A DNA stretch of 35,355 bases. Source: Halopseudomonas salina. Its GTDB lineage: Bacteria > Pseudomonadota > Gammaproteobacteria > Pseudomonadales > Pseudomonadaceae. The translations under genes and the position numbers were made by a program. Positions 17,027 through 26,102 of this stretch are shown piece after piece. Within the stretch, counting starts at the first letter, position 1; every line of letters begins with the position of its first letter. The notes under the pieces were generated by a model that saw only the letters and a program-made list of their open reading frames with translations, did no database searches and was not told the DNA's origin. The stretch spans positions 373,059 through 408,413 of the forward strand of contig NZ_VTTI01000004.1 in NCBI RefSeq assembly GCF_008641105.1. Reading direction: 5' to 3'.

Positions 17027-18106
17027 TCAGCTCTCTGTATTGGGCCCTATAACCAACGGCTCAGGGGGCGATTGGCCCGCATCGGTCAGCGTTGGTGGCC
17101 GATAGTTGAGACCGGCATCTTGCCATCGCTGCCAAACGCTCTCATCGATGGAAATATTCACTGCTGGGCGCCCTTTTTTATCCTCGGCATATCTGCGGCT
17201 GAAGCGAGCCTCTTCTTCGCCACGTCTGATTTTCTGGAACCAGGCGTAGCCGCCTTTGAGAAACTCCTGGAATGAATCCCTCGGCTCGGTTTTCCAGGCA
17301 TCCTCTGCAGCAGTAAAGCGGTCAAGCTTTAATCCGGCCTTCTCCGCTTTGCCAAGCATCCACTGCAGTGAAATATCAGCGAGCCGATCATCCGAGCCGT
17401 ATCCACCGCCAACGTTGGCGTGGGCGCCAATGAACCAGCGTTGCTCTACCTCAAGATTGCGGGGCTTTTGCTTACCGTCATCACTGGTCCACAATGGCAC
17501 ATCATAGGTAGCTCGATGCTCATCCAGGGCCACCGCGTGGTAGGCACGATCCACGATGCTGGAAAGCTCGGTATCGTGCCAGGCGAATTTCCCATGTTCG
17601 GAAATAAGCGTGCCGGGCACTCCGAGCGCACCAACCGTATCCCACACCCCGATAAAATGAATTCTGGGCGAGCGGCTGTAGGTTTCCCGAAACGCCCTGC
17701 ACTCCTCGGAATCCGGTGCCAGGCTGTCGTTGCGGTAAATCTTCTCTGCCTTTTTCAACAGGCACGGGGTCACGATATGCAGCAACCCGCACTTGCGGAT
17801 CAATCCGACCAGGCTTCTGGCTGTGTAGGCACCACGGCTGAAGCCGAATATCCAGATTTCCTCTCCTTCGCTGTAGCGTTTTGCCAGCCACTCGTAGCCT
17901 TCCAGCAGATTCCTGCTCAGACCATAGCCAAACACGCCACCACTAAAACGCTCAAAGCTCGAGGTACCCACACCCGGATCGTAGAAAAAACGTTGCCTGA
18001 TCGTGCCATCGTAGTCTTGGATACGCCGCGTGAGTCGGTACACATTGGTCTGATCTTCCGGATCATTCCAGGTACCGTCAAAGAGTAGAATCAGTCTTTG
18101 TGTCAT
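17027..18106 (-). CDS. DUF2235 alpha/beta-hydrolase-like protein
   Basis: A 359-residue protein. I use the ATG at 18106, where MTQRLILLFDGTWNDPEDQTN, the hallmark DUF2235 start, begins; the longer frame has no support. The nucleophile elbow is GFSRGAYTARSLVG with Ser90. VWDTVGALGVPG and WFIGAHANVGGGY, with a likely catalytic His, follow, as in the family. DUF2235 includes the Tle1-like phospholipase effectors of type VI secretion and also many stand-alone proteins. Here no VgrG, PAAR or immunity gene is adjacent and no signal peptide is seen, so I call it a cytoplasmic hydrolase of unknown substrate. It precedes the FMN reductase in a probable operon. Confidence 0.86.
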   Translation of the reverse strand: MTQRLILLFDGTWNDPEDQTNVYRLTRRIQDYDGTIRQRFFYDPGVGTSSFERFSGGVFGYGLSRNLLEGYEWLAKRYSEGEEIWIFGFSRGAYTARSLVGLIRKCGLLHIVTPCLLKKAEKIYRNDSLAPDSEECRAFRETYSRSPRIHFIGVWDTVGALGVPGTLISEHGKFAWHDTELSSIVDRAYHAVALDEHRATYDVPLWTSDDGKQKPRNLEVEQRWFIGAHANVGGGYGSDDRLADISLQWMLGKAEKAGLKLDRFTAAEDAWKTEPRDSFQEFLKGGYAWFQKIRRGEEEARFSRRYAEDKKGRPAVNISIDESVWQRWQDAGLNYRPPTLTDAGQSPPEPLVIGPNTES

Positions 18107-18154
18107 GGTTTCCTTCCCATTCAGTTGGCCAACAAACAAAGCAGGCAAACATTT

Positions 18155-19477
18155 TCACACCGGTGCTGGCTGGTAAAAACAGAGTTGATTCGCACCTGCC
18201 CTCTTGGCTTTATACATCGCCTTGTCGGCCGTTTCCAATAGCGTGGCAGGGGTCGCCGCATCCTGAGGAAAAACGGTAATCCCTATGCTGACGGATATCC
18301 GGATGTTTTCTTCATCCAGGCAGAAGGGTTTGGCCAGCTGCTCAATGATATTCTGAGCTACGGTGACAACGTCGTCCTGTTCACTGGCACCTACCAGCAG
18401 CACGGTAAACTCATCGCCCCCCAAACGGGCCACCGTATCTTCCTCACGAACACACTCGTTCAGACGCCTGGCCACCGCCACCAGGAGCCGATCCCCCATA
18501 TCGTGACCAAGGGAGTCGTTCACATCCTTGAAACCGTCCAGGTCCAGGAAAAGCAATGCGAAATCGGCGTTACTGCGTCTCGAGTGCTTGATCGCCTGCT
18601 CCAGGCGGTCCAGAAACAAGCGTCTGTTGGGCAGTCCGGTCAACAGGTCATGGTGTGCGCTGTGCCATATTTTTTCTTCGGCAAGGGTCTGGGCTGTAAT
18701 ATCCCGAGAAATGCATACCGTGGCCTCTGTCTTCCCATGTTCGTCCAGCACTGGTGCCAGAAGGTATTCAAATTTCTCACCATGCCCAGAGGCAAAGGTA
18801 TGAACAAACTTGCCACGATGGGTGGACTGCTCGGCAATGACTTTCTCCAGATTGCGCTGAAAATCCATAGCAAATGGAAAACCCAGATCGAAGGTAGAGT
18901 TGCCAATGATTTCCTCGAGCCTGAGCGCAAAGAGATCTGCAGTCGCCTTGTTGGCATAGACAAACCGACCTTCCAGATCCAGCACATAAATAGGGTCCGG
19001 TGAGGCTAGCAATATGGCACCAAACAGACGGGTTTCCATCTCCTTGACCGTTGCATACTGTTCCAGCGATTCAGCCACAGCCTGATCGATCGCTTCGTGA
19101 AAACGAGTCAGATCTTCAATGTGCTGGCCAGTCTTGGCTCGGTACGCCTTGGTCCAGTGCGAGACCACACTCGCTCGCAAGGCACGGAATTCAGACACCG
19201 TCTCGATAACGCTGAAACCACTGCTCTGCCGGTCCTCGCCATGGATCTCGGCCCAGGACTCCCTGTCTCTGAATTCATGGCCCTTTGATTTGGCTACCTG
19301 TTCAGTCTCGCTTTGCACCGACTCAAGATCATCCGCGATCTCCAGCAGCATATTCCTGGCATGATCACGCAATCCGACCTGGTCCATATCTTCAGCATGC
19401 AAAAGCGTTTTTGCAAATGCTTCCCAGTCCTGAAGAATGGGCTCTATTTCGGTCCGGATAAAATCAGCTAATCGCAT
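18155..19477 (-). CDS. Diguanylate cyclase with RsbRD-like N-terminal and PAS domains
   Basis: A 440-residue soluble protein. Residues about 1-140 are helical and resemble the RsbRD N-terminal sensor domain (IEPILQDWEAFAKTL). Residues about 150-265 are a PAS domain (ASPDPIYVLDLEGRFVYANKATADLF) and residues 272-437 a GGDEF domain. The active-site motif GGDEF is intact at 353-357, and an RxxD inhibitory site (REED, 344-347) lies five residues before it, so c-di-GMP synthesis with product inhibition is expected. There is no EAL domain and no membrane segment. The N-terminal helical bundle may bind haem or another ligand in such proteins; that is inference. It lies 48 bases upstream of the DUF2235 gene. 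Confidence 0.92.
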   Translation of the reverse strand: MRLADFIRTEIEPILQDWEAFAKTLLHAEDMDQVGLRDHARNMLLEIADDLESVQSETEQVAKSKGHEFRDRESWAEIHGEDRQSSGFSVIETVSEFRALRASVVSHWTKAYRAKTGQHIEDLTRFHEAIDQAVAESLEQYATVKEMETRLFGAILLASPDPIYVLDLEGRFVYANKATADLFALRLEEIIGNSTFDLGFPFAMDFQRNLEKVIAEQSTHRGKFVHTFASGHGEKFEYLLAPVLDEHGKTEATVCISRDITAQTLAEEKIWHSAHHDLLTGLPNRRLFLDRLEQAIKHSRRSNADFALLFLDLDGFKDVNDSLGHDMGDRLLVAVARRLNECVREEDTVARLGGDEFTVLLVGASEQDDVVTVAQNIIEQLAKPFCLDEENIRISVSIGITVFPQDAATPATLLETADKAMYKAKRAGANQLCFYQPAPV

Positions 19478-19713
19478 GGTTTGCCTGCAAGGTTGAGGCT
19501 TATCGAAAGGGGAACAGCAGCATTTCAGATCTCACTCAATGTCCTATAAGGCCCCGGCGCTCTGCACACTGAAAAGTCTGGCGAACAGGCACGGTTGCAG
19601 ACAGGTCAATCAGATCATTCGCCCGCTTTGCCAAAGTCTGTTGTACAGATGTAGAGTTCGCACACTGACGCTAGGGTAACCGTGTCACAATCAGCAAAAG
19701 ATACGGAGTAGGT

Positions 19714-21102
19714 ATGAACCAGCCATTGAGCTTCAATCGGGATCTGATCGAGAAATATGATCGTCCGGGCCCTCGATATACGTCTTACCCCACGGCACCG
19801 CAGTTTCATAAAGCCTTCGCCGTGGACGACTATCAGGCGGCGGCGAAGGCCAGCAACAACGATGTGACGCCCAAACCGTTATCGGTTTATATCCACATCC
19901 CGTTCTGCAAAAGTCTTTGCTATTACTGCGCCTGTAACAAGATCATCACCCACAAGACCGAGCGTGCAGTAGAGTATCTGGCCTACCTCAAACGAGAGAT
20001 AACCCAACAGGCAAGCCTCTTTGACTCGTCACGCCGGCTGACCCAGCTACACCTCGGCGGCGGGACACCTACCTATTTCACCAGCGAGCAGTTGGCTGAC
20101 CTCATGCAGACGCTGCGCGACACCTTCAATATGGACAACAGCGACGCCCATGAGTTCTCCCTTGAGGTGGACCCCCGCACGGTAGCGCCAGCTCAGATTC
20201 ATACGCTGCGAGAGCTCGGGTTCAACCGGCTCAGCTTCGGTGTTCAGGATTTCGACGAGGCCGTGCAGGCAGCTGTTAACCGCATCCAGAGCGAGCAACA
20301 AACCCGTGACCTGGTCATGGCTGCCCGTGATGCTGGCTTCAAATCAATCAGTGTCGACCTGATTTACGGCTTACCCCTGCAAACTGTCGCCAGTTTTGAT
20401 GTTACGTTAGCCAAAATCATCGAACTGCGCCCTGATCGTATAGCGGCTTACAGCTATGCTCACCTGCCGGAACAGGTCAAGGCGCAGGGATTGATTCGCA
20501 TGGAAGACATGCCGCCGCCGGAACGCAAGCTCGAACTTCTGGAGCTCACCATCCAGCGCCTCACCGAAGCCGGCTACGTGTACATCGGAATGGATCACTT
20601 TGCCCTCCCGGAAGACGAGCTCAGCCGTGCCCAGGCCAATGGCACCCTCCAGCGTAACTTCCAGGGTTACTCCACCCATGCCGACTGCGACCTGATCGGT
20701 ATCGGCGTGTCATCAATCGGCAAGGTGGGCGACAGCTACAGCCAGAACGTAAAAGAGCTGTCACGCTACTACGCGCGCATGGATAGCGACATGCTGCCGG
20801 TACAGCGCGGCTACCACCTAAGCGAAGACGACAAGCTGCGTCGAGATGTGATCACCGACCTGATGTGCCATGGGCGCGTGGATTACAGCAAGTTCGAACA
20901 GCGTTATCAGATCAAATTCACCGAGTACTTTGCCGATGCACTGGCATTACTGGCAGAGCACGAAAGTGATGGCTTGGTGGAGCGCCACAAAGACGCCCTC
21001 GTATTGTTGCCCCAGGGCCACCTGTTGATGCGCAGCGTAGCGATGACCTTTGATGCCTATCTTGGCGAGGAACAGAAAGGCCGCTTCTCACGCACGGTGT
21101 AA
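19714..21102 (+). CDS. hemN: Oxygen-independent coproporphyrinogen III dehydrogenase (radical SAM)
   Basis: A 462-residue protein of the usual HemN length. It converts coproporphyrinogen III to protoporphyrinogen IX for haem synthesis without oxygen. GPRYTSYPTAPQFH at 19-32 is the HemN N-terminal signature, and the radical SAM cysteines are Cys65, Cys69 and Cys72 in PFCKSLCYYCAC. HLGGGTPTY, SFGVQDFDEAVQ and SVDLIYGLPLQT are further family segments. The N-terminus and length separate true HemN from the HemW-like paralogue. It fits a facultative lifestyle together with the ADI pathway. Its stop is only nine bases from the convergent MORN-peptidase stop, with no room for a separate terminator. 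Confidence 0.95.
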   Translation: MNQPLSFNRDLIEKYDRPGPRYTSYPTAPQFHKAFAVDDYQAAAKASNNDVTPKPLSVYIHIPFCKSLCYYCACNKIITHKTERAVEYLAYLKREITQQASLFDSSRRLTQLHLGGGTPTYFTSEQLADLMQTLRDTFNMDNSDAHEFSLEVDPRTVAPAQIHTLRELGFNRLSFGVQDFDEAVQAAVNRIQSEQQTRDLVMAARDAGFKSISVDLIYGLPLQTVASFDVTLAKIIELRPDRIAAYSYAHLPEQVKAQGLIRMEDMPPPERKLELLELTIQRLTEAGYVYIGMDHFALPEDELSRAQANGTLQRNFQGYSTHADCDLIGIGVSSIGKVGDSYSQNVKELSRYYARMDSDMLPVQRGYHLSEDDKLRRDVITDLMCHGRVDYSKFEQRYQIKFTEYFADALALLAEHESDGLVERHKDALVLLPQGHLLMRSVAMTFDAYLGEEQKGRFSRTV

Positions 21103-21111
21103 TTGGAACTG

Positions 21112-22491
21112 TTATGGCCGGTGGTGGCCAGGTGTTCGTAGCCCCCACCAGGCCCGCAGATCCTCACCAAGCCAGAACTGGGGATAGGACCAGCTGTCTT
21201 CATCCATGCCGATTTCTTCTTCCCACTCCCGCACCTGTTCGTTGATCTGCTCAAACATCGCATCAGGGTCATCGAACGACAGGCCAACACTTTGATACAC
21301 GGCCTTGGTGAACCAGGTCATTTCCGAGTCGTCGCCGCAGCCGAATGAGGTACGGTCCGAGCGAGCGGAGGTCAGGATCAACGTGTGCGCGTCTTTGAGT
21401 GGGTCGATCCACTGGCCGGAATAACACGCTGAAACCACCAGCACCTTGCGACGAACGTTCAGCCTATTCAGCATTTCGGCAAAATCCTGTGGCGACAGAC
21501 CGGGCAGATCAATGCCCGGTTGGCGCAACAGCAGCTGGCCGTCTTTACCACCGTGACTGACCAGATGCACAACCAGCACGTCTTCCTCCGGATTCAGCCG
21601 TTCATCCAGCGCCTGGAGTGCGGTGGCAATCGAAGGCCGGGTAGCAAGGGGGTAGGTCGCATAATCTCGGTGATTGAGCAGCATGATGGCGCGGTTGGTG
21701 ACATCAAACTGCTCCTGCAGCCCTGCTCTGGCCACCTGAATATCTCGCATGAAAACCGATTCGGTCCCGTCACCACCAACCGCCAGAAAATAGGCATCTG
21801 ATACACCAGGCGTTTCGGCAGCCAGGCTGTCGATCTGCTCATCCAGTCGCTGACGGTCCTCAGCCAGAATAGTCTCAGTCAGCGGCGCGGGTGAATCCGC
21901 TGGAGCGCTTTCATCGGCGTCGACAAGCTCACCGTACTCCCAGACCCCGGACAAAGCTCCAGAACCCTCCGGGGTATCCGGATAAGAGTAGGTTCCCTCA
22001 CCGTGGTAATACCAGTCACGAAACTCACCCTCGTAAATGCCATAGTCGGTAATGTGTTTGCCCTCTACAGGCATGCCATCGGCAAACGCTGCCTCATACA
22101 CGCTGCCATTGACTTCATAACGCCCGCGACCATTGAAGTTGTCGTCTGCAAATGCACCTTCGTAGCGGCTTTGTTTGTCTTCCCAAACGCCCTGGCCCGC
22201 CATCAGACCCTGACGAAACTCACCCTCGTAACGCCAGCCAGCCGGCGACTCAAGCTCCCCCTGGCCATGCCAGTACCCTTCACGAAACTGCCCCTGGTAA
22301 AGCAGGCCACTGGCAAACTCCTGCGCACCCTGGCCATGAAAAAGCCCTTCCTGAAGAGCGCCGGTATAGGTGCTGCCATCCGGCAAACGGGCATCGGGTG
22401 GCAACAACGGTGGCGGGTCGCACGCTGTAAGCAACACGACAGCAATCAGTGACAAGGTGGCACGCACAACGCGCGAAAGAACAAGTGGCAT
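21112..22491 (-). CDS. Lipoprotein with MORN repeats and a C13/caspase-like peptidase domain
   Basis: A 459-residue protein. The ATG at 22491 gives a signal peptide with lipobox VVLLTAC (Cys24); the longer frame begins with TTG. Residues about 35-185 hold at least six MORN repeats of about 23 residues, with the pattern YxGxFxxGxxHGxG (YTGALQEGLFHGQG, YQGQFREGYWHGQG, YEGEFRQGLMAGQG and so on). Residues about 220-440 form a C13-type, caspase-fold peptidase: the catalytic His is probably 313 in HLVSHGGKDGQ and the Cys 356 in VVSACYSGQWID. Both are intact. The protein should be anchored to a membrane with the peptidase in the periplasm or outside. MORN repeats often bind lipid or mediate assembly. 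Its substrate is unknown and no gene nearby explains it. Confidence 0.86.
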   Translation of the reverse strand: MPLVLSRVVRATLSLIAVVLLTACDPPPLLPPDARLPDGSTYTGALQEGLFHGQGAQEFASGLLYQGQFREGYWHGQGELESPAGWRYEGEFRQGLMAGQGVWEDKQSRYEGAFADDNFNGRGRYEVNGSVYEAAFADGMPVEGKHITDYGIYEGEFRDWYYHGEGTYSYPDTPEGSGALSGVWEYGELVDADESAPADSPAPLTETILAEDRQRLDEQIDSLAAETPGVSDAYFLAVGGDGTESVFMRDIQVARAGLQEQFDVTNRAIMLLNHRDYATYPLATRPSIATALQALDERLNPEEDVLVVHLVSHGGKDGQLLLRQPGIDLPGLSPQDFAEMLNRLNVRRKVLVVSACYSGQWIDPLKDAHTLILTSARSDRTSFGCGDDSEMTWFTKAVYQSVGLSFDDPDAMFEQINEQVREWEEEIGMDEDSWSYPQFWLGEDLRAWWGLRTPGHHRP

Positions 22492-22554
22492 AATATTTCG
22501 CCGTGGCAGAGGAATGTGTGTGGGCAAGTCGAAAATTGCTTGCCCCCAAGAAGA

Positions 22555-24114
22555 CTAAACCAGTCCCTGCTCGCGGGCCATCGCCATCGCCGCCTGAGGC
22601 CCCGTCCAAAGCGAAGGTAGAATAATAAGCGAGACGGGTATGGCAGTAAGCACAATAAACTGCTGCAGGACCCCAATCTGACCCGCTCCCATGTACAGAA
22701 GAATGGCCGCCATCAGAGCCATGGCCCCACCCCAGAATACACGCAGCCACGGACTTGGCTCGTCGTGCCCGGCGCCAACCATGGCAATTGAATAACTCAT
22801 CGAATCACCGGTGGTGGCCACAAAAATGGTCGTCAGCAGCAAGATTGCCGCTGCCATCCAGGTGCCTCCTGGAAGAGCCTGCGCCACAGTCAGGGTCGCC
22901 ACGTCAAAACGGAAATTATTCAACGCCTCGGTAAGATCGAAGGTGCCTGCAAGCTGATGGTAAATACCCGAGCCACCTAGCAGGGTAAACCAGATAGTGG
23001 TGGCGATCGGTGCAAGAATAGCCACCGCTAAGATCATCTCCCGCACAGTGCGGCCGCGTGAGATTCGCGCCACAAATACCGCCATCAACGGGGTATAACC
23101 AATAAACCAGGCAAAGAAAAACACCGTCCACCACTTCATCCACCAGGCAGGTGCTGTCTCGGCCGTCATGGTCGCCATGGCAAAAAATGACGTCACGTAT
23201 TCACCCATCGACTGGGTGTAGCTGTTAACCAGAAACAGGGTCGGACCAAAGATGAAAATTACCGCTGCTATGGCCAGCGCCAGTAGTACATTAAAACGGC
23301 TGAGCAGCTGAATACCCTTGTGCAGGCCGGTCATTGCCGAGGTCATGTACACCGCAGCAAGAATGACCAACACCGTCAATTGGGTACCGAACCCGTCATG
23401 AAAGCCGAAGAGCTCGTGTAAACCAAAGCTCATTTGTGTGGCCAGAAACCCGATCGGGCCAACTGTTCCGGCCACCACGGCAATCACACAAAAAGCGTCG
23501 ATCACACCCCCAACCCGCCCCTGGATCATCTTTTCACCAAAAACCGGATACAGCAGCGTTCTTGGTTGCAGAGGTTTGCCCTGATCGTAATGAGCACGAG
23601 TCAATACCAGGGCTGTAAGTGAGCCGAGCACAGCCCAGGCCAGAAACCCCCAATGTGTAAACGACTGGGCCAGAGCTGGCCCGACGGCAGCAGACGTACC
23701 CGCCTGCGTACCAAACGCCGGCGGCGTAACCACAAAATGATAAACCGGCTCTCCGGCAGCGAAAAACACACCACCGCCGGCCAGCAAGGTACACATGATC
23801 ATCGACAGCCAACGGAAACGGCCTATCTCTGGTCGATCCAGCCCACCTATGCGCGCCCGCCCAGCGCCGCTGAGAGCCGTACCCACCGCAATAAAGAATG
23901 TCAGTAACAACAGGAGCTGAAAGAAGGAGCCCAGATAGGTCGCCGTCCACGCGAAGCCGCGGCCAATCAAATCGGCCACATATTCACTATTGATAATTGA
24001 AGCGCCAACAAACAGCAGAATAAAACCGACGGTGAGTACCAGTACCACCGGGTCGCTGCCACTGCGCAGGACCTCGTATTTAGTCCGCGAAGATGAATCA
24101 GATCGAGAAGTCAT
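22555..24114 (-). CDS. BCCT-family transporter (betaine/choline/carnitine type)
   Basis: A 519-residue protein with about 12 membrane segments. The family signature WWxxWWxxFFxxWFIGYTP is clear (WWMKWWTVFFFAWFIGYTPLMAVFVARISRG), and the third-segment region reads MCTLLAGGGVFFAAGEPVYHF. BCCT carriers take up quaternary ammonium compounds such as glycine betaine, choline or carnitine with sodium or protons, or act as exchangers. The glycine-rich stretch and aromatic box residues suggest a quaternary-amine substrate, but which one cannot be read. A sodium-motive or osmotic role would suit a saline habitat. It lies 205 bases downstream of the DUF2314 gene and 63 bases upstream of the MORN-peptidase gene, all on the minus strand. 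Confidence 0.9.
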   Translation of the reverse strand: MTSRSDSSSRTKYEVLRSGSDPVVLVLTVGFILLFVGASIINSEYVADLIGRGFAWTATYLGSFFQLLLLLTFFIAVGTALSGAGRARIGGLDRPEIGRFRWLSMIMCTLLAGGGVFFAAGEPVYHFVVTPPAFGTQAGTSAAVGPALAQSFTHWGFLAWAVLGSLTALVLTRAHYDQGKPLQPRTLLYPVFGEKMIQGRVGGVIDAFCVIAVVAGTVGPIGFLATQMSFGLHELFGFHDGFGTQLTVLVILAAVYMTSAMTGLHKGIQLLSRFNVLLALAIAAVIFIFGPTLFLVNSYTQSMGEYVTSFFAMATMTAETAPAWWMKWWTVFFFAWFIGYTPLMAVFVARISRGRTVREMILAVAILAPIATTIWFTLLGGSGIYHQLAGTFDLTEALNNFRFDVATLTVAQALPGGTWMAAAILLLTTIFVATTGDSMSYSIAMVGAGHDEPSPWLRVFWGGAMALMAAILLYMGAGQIGVLQQFIVLTAIPVSLIILPSLWTGPQAAMAMAREQGLV

Positions 24115-24319
24115 GGAATCTGCCTTTTGAGAGCAAGCCGGGCAGACATTTGGACCAGCGGAATGCCACGACGATTAACGGGTGAAAGTCAGCTGGTAAT
24201 CCTACGTCGCATTCTCAAACGTTGAAATTATTCAATGTAATCAAATACGTCAGCGATAGGTGCGTTGTTCCAGCACAACAGCGAACATCCGTTTATGTCG
24301 ACGCACTGATCCGGTCGGA

Positions 24320-25642
24320 TCAATTCTGATACTTGAGTATGAGTTCGCCCGTTTCGTTACCTTCTGAGGTTCCATCGGCATAGTGGCGAATGAAGTCAAA
24401 TATGTCCTGCTGCATCACAGTCACTTCAGAGCCGCCCTTCAAATCCGGGATATTCACCGGCTCATTTTTTAATAAACCGGATATGGCATCGTCATCCCAG
24501 GACAATACTTCAACCCACATCCACTCTGCTCCACCCTCAGGAATATCGAAGGGAGCTTTTAGCAGAATAAATTCACCCGGGGCCAGCCCGGCGTTAAAGT
24601 CCGCTTTCAAGCCGTCCAGCTTCTGGCGTGCTGATTCACTCGCGGCAGTTATCATTGCGTTATGCTGAACGTAAGCGACCTGATCCTCCCATCCGAACAA
24701 CGAGGAAAGCAGGTTGGTCTGAATCTCGCTTGAATGACGCCCCTCCTGGTCGTGGAACAGCAATTCAACAATATAGTTATAGGGATCACCCTCCTCCCGA
24801 ACGCCCTTTCCTGTCTGAATCACCACATCACGCTGTGCGTTAATGCCCAGACTGGCCACCAGCTCTTGTTTATACCGGGTATCTGCAAGCTCATTAATAC
24901 TGATACCCAGGGTCCCATCCTCCTGTGGGAACTGCCCTTCGAGAAACGATTGAGCAACCAGGTTGATCAAATTCCCCATGGACCGATTCAAGGACCAGGA
25001 GAAATCGTTGACCACAATGTCTGGCAAACCGAACTTGGCCATCCCCAGTGAAATCGCCCGTACGCCTCCGGCATGTTGATAGGCATGAATAACGGTGTGT
25101 TTTTCAAGAATGGGTAAGTCGCCATCCCAGGGGGCGACTCTGTTAGCCTGCCAGCTGTCAGGCGTAAACAGCTCCCGCGTTTCTGAATCCCAGATGACGC
25201 CACCAGTAGCCTCGGCGATTTCCAGCAGCGTCAGATTCGCCGCCTTCATGCCGTCTACAGACATAGGCATTGGGTAGGCAATATCAACCACCAGGCCAAC
25301 CCTGGCATTCTGAATTCGCACTGCCTGTTCCCTATCCAGCCCCCTTCCAAAATAGGCAAGGTAATCCAGATCGGGCACCGGATAAGTGTCCTGCAAGTCT
25401 TCAATCAAGCGGTAAGTCACCACCGGCTTTGTCGACGCCGCAGGCAGCTCACCCACGATCTCAAATCTATCGAAGAAAGCTGCCACTACGCCGTCGGCCG
25501 GTGCCTTCACCTCCGGGTAAAAGTACAGAATCGACCTGAACCGGATGTCGGGTTCCGACGCCGGCTCAAGCGCAAGCACCAGACCGCTGAAGTTGAGTAC
25601 ACATACAAAAACAATCGTATTTCTGAAGTTGAACAACTTCAT
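24320..25642 (-). CDS. Secreted protein with a C-terminal DUF2314 domain
   Basis: A 440-residue protein with a signal peptide (residues 1-25, ending LVLALEP). The middle part (about 30-300) is not a domain I recognise with confidence. The C-terminal part looks like DUF2314: a run from FILLKAPFDIPEGGAEW to WVEVLSWDDDAISGLLKNEP, then VNIPDLKGGSEVTV and DIFDFI. DUF2314 usually occurs in cytoplasmic proteins, so an exported one is unusual. It lies 63 bases downstream of the lipoprotein gene that ends the flotillin operon and may be its last member. A 7-bp palindrome (TGATCCG/CGGATCA) overlaps its stop at 24307-24322. Confidence 0.7.
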   Translation of the reverse strand: MKLFNFRNTIVFVCVLNFSGLVLALEPASEPDIRFRSILYFYPEVKAPADGVVAAFFDRFEIVGELPAASTKPVVTYRLIEDLQDTYPVPDLDYLAYFGRGLDREQAVRIQNARVGLVVDIAYPMPMSVDGMKAANLTLLEIAEATGGVIWDSETRELFTPDSWQANRVAPWDGDLPILEKHTVIHAYQHAGGVRAISLGMAKFGLPDIVVNDFSWSLNRSMGNLINLVAQSFLEGQFPQEDGTLGISINELADTRYKQELVASLGINAQRDVVIQTGKGVREEGDPYNYIVELLFHDQEGRHSSEIQTNLLSSLFGWEDQVAYVQHNAMITAASESARQKLDGLKADFNAGLAPGEFILLKAPFDIPEGGAEWMWVEVLSWDDDAISGLLKNEPVNIPDLKGGSEVTVMQQDIFDFIRHYADGTSEGNETGELILKYQN

Positions 25643-25705
25643 GGTGGGTAACGCTCCAGTAGCCGGTCGACAATAAGCGCACTATTCAATCGGATTCGCT
25701 CTATT

Positions 25706-26092
25706 TCACTTGAGCTTGGAGTCAAGGTAAGCGAATAGTGATCTGGACCAATCAGGCGCAAACACGTTGGTTTCCATTGCCCGCTTGGAAACGATCTCTA
25801 CCCGGGACTGATTACCATTGTAATTTTCGATAAATATGGCGACGTTCTCACCATAGCTGAAAGCGGTGACGCCCCGCTGAGCCAGAATCATATTTGACGA
25901 CTCGTTAGCTGTAACCAGCTTCAAACCCACCGATGGCACAGCCTCTACCGTCGCAGCCCACACCTCGGACTTAGGCTTTTCATAAATCCTGTAGGGGCCT
26001 GTTCCTTTCTCTGCGATGGAGTCGGCCATGGTCGTGCAGCCGGTTACGATTGCTACTGCGGCAAGAACAATTAGAGATCTGATTGCTTTCAT
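25706..26092 (-). CDS. Small lipoprotein downstream of flotillin
   Basis: A 128-residue protein with a lipobox (AVAIVTGC, Cys19) followed by TTMADSIAEKG. The mature part of about 110 residues has alternating strands (PKSEVWAATVEAVPSVGLKLV; VAIFIENYNGNQSRVEIVSKR) that resemble the DUF3568/BON-like lipoproteins of Gram-negative bacteria. The family assignment is weak. It starts ten bases after the flotillin stop and is surely co-transcribed, which links it to the membrane-maintenance operon. Residue 20 is Thr and gives no clear inner-membrane retention signal, so an outer-membrane location is likely. Confidence 0.75.
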   Translation of the reverse strand: MKAIRSLIVLAAVAIVTGCTTMADSIAEKGTGPYRIYEKPKSEVWAATVEAVPSVGLKLVTANESSNMILAQRGVTAFSYGENVAIFIENYNGNQSRVEIVSKRAMETNVFAPDWSRSLFAYLDSKLK

Positions 26093-26102
26093 TACTGACT
26101 CC

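Noticed and set aside
17027..18106. DUF2235 protein as a type VI effector
   Set aside because: No VgrG, PAAR, adaptor or immunity gene is adjacent, so the effector role cannot be supported.
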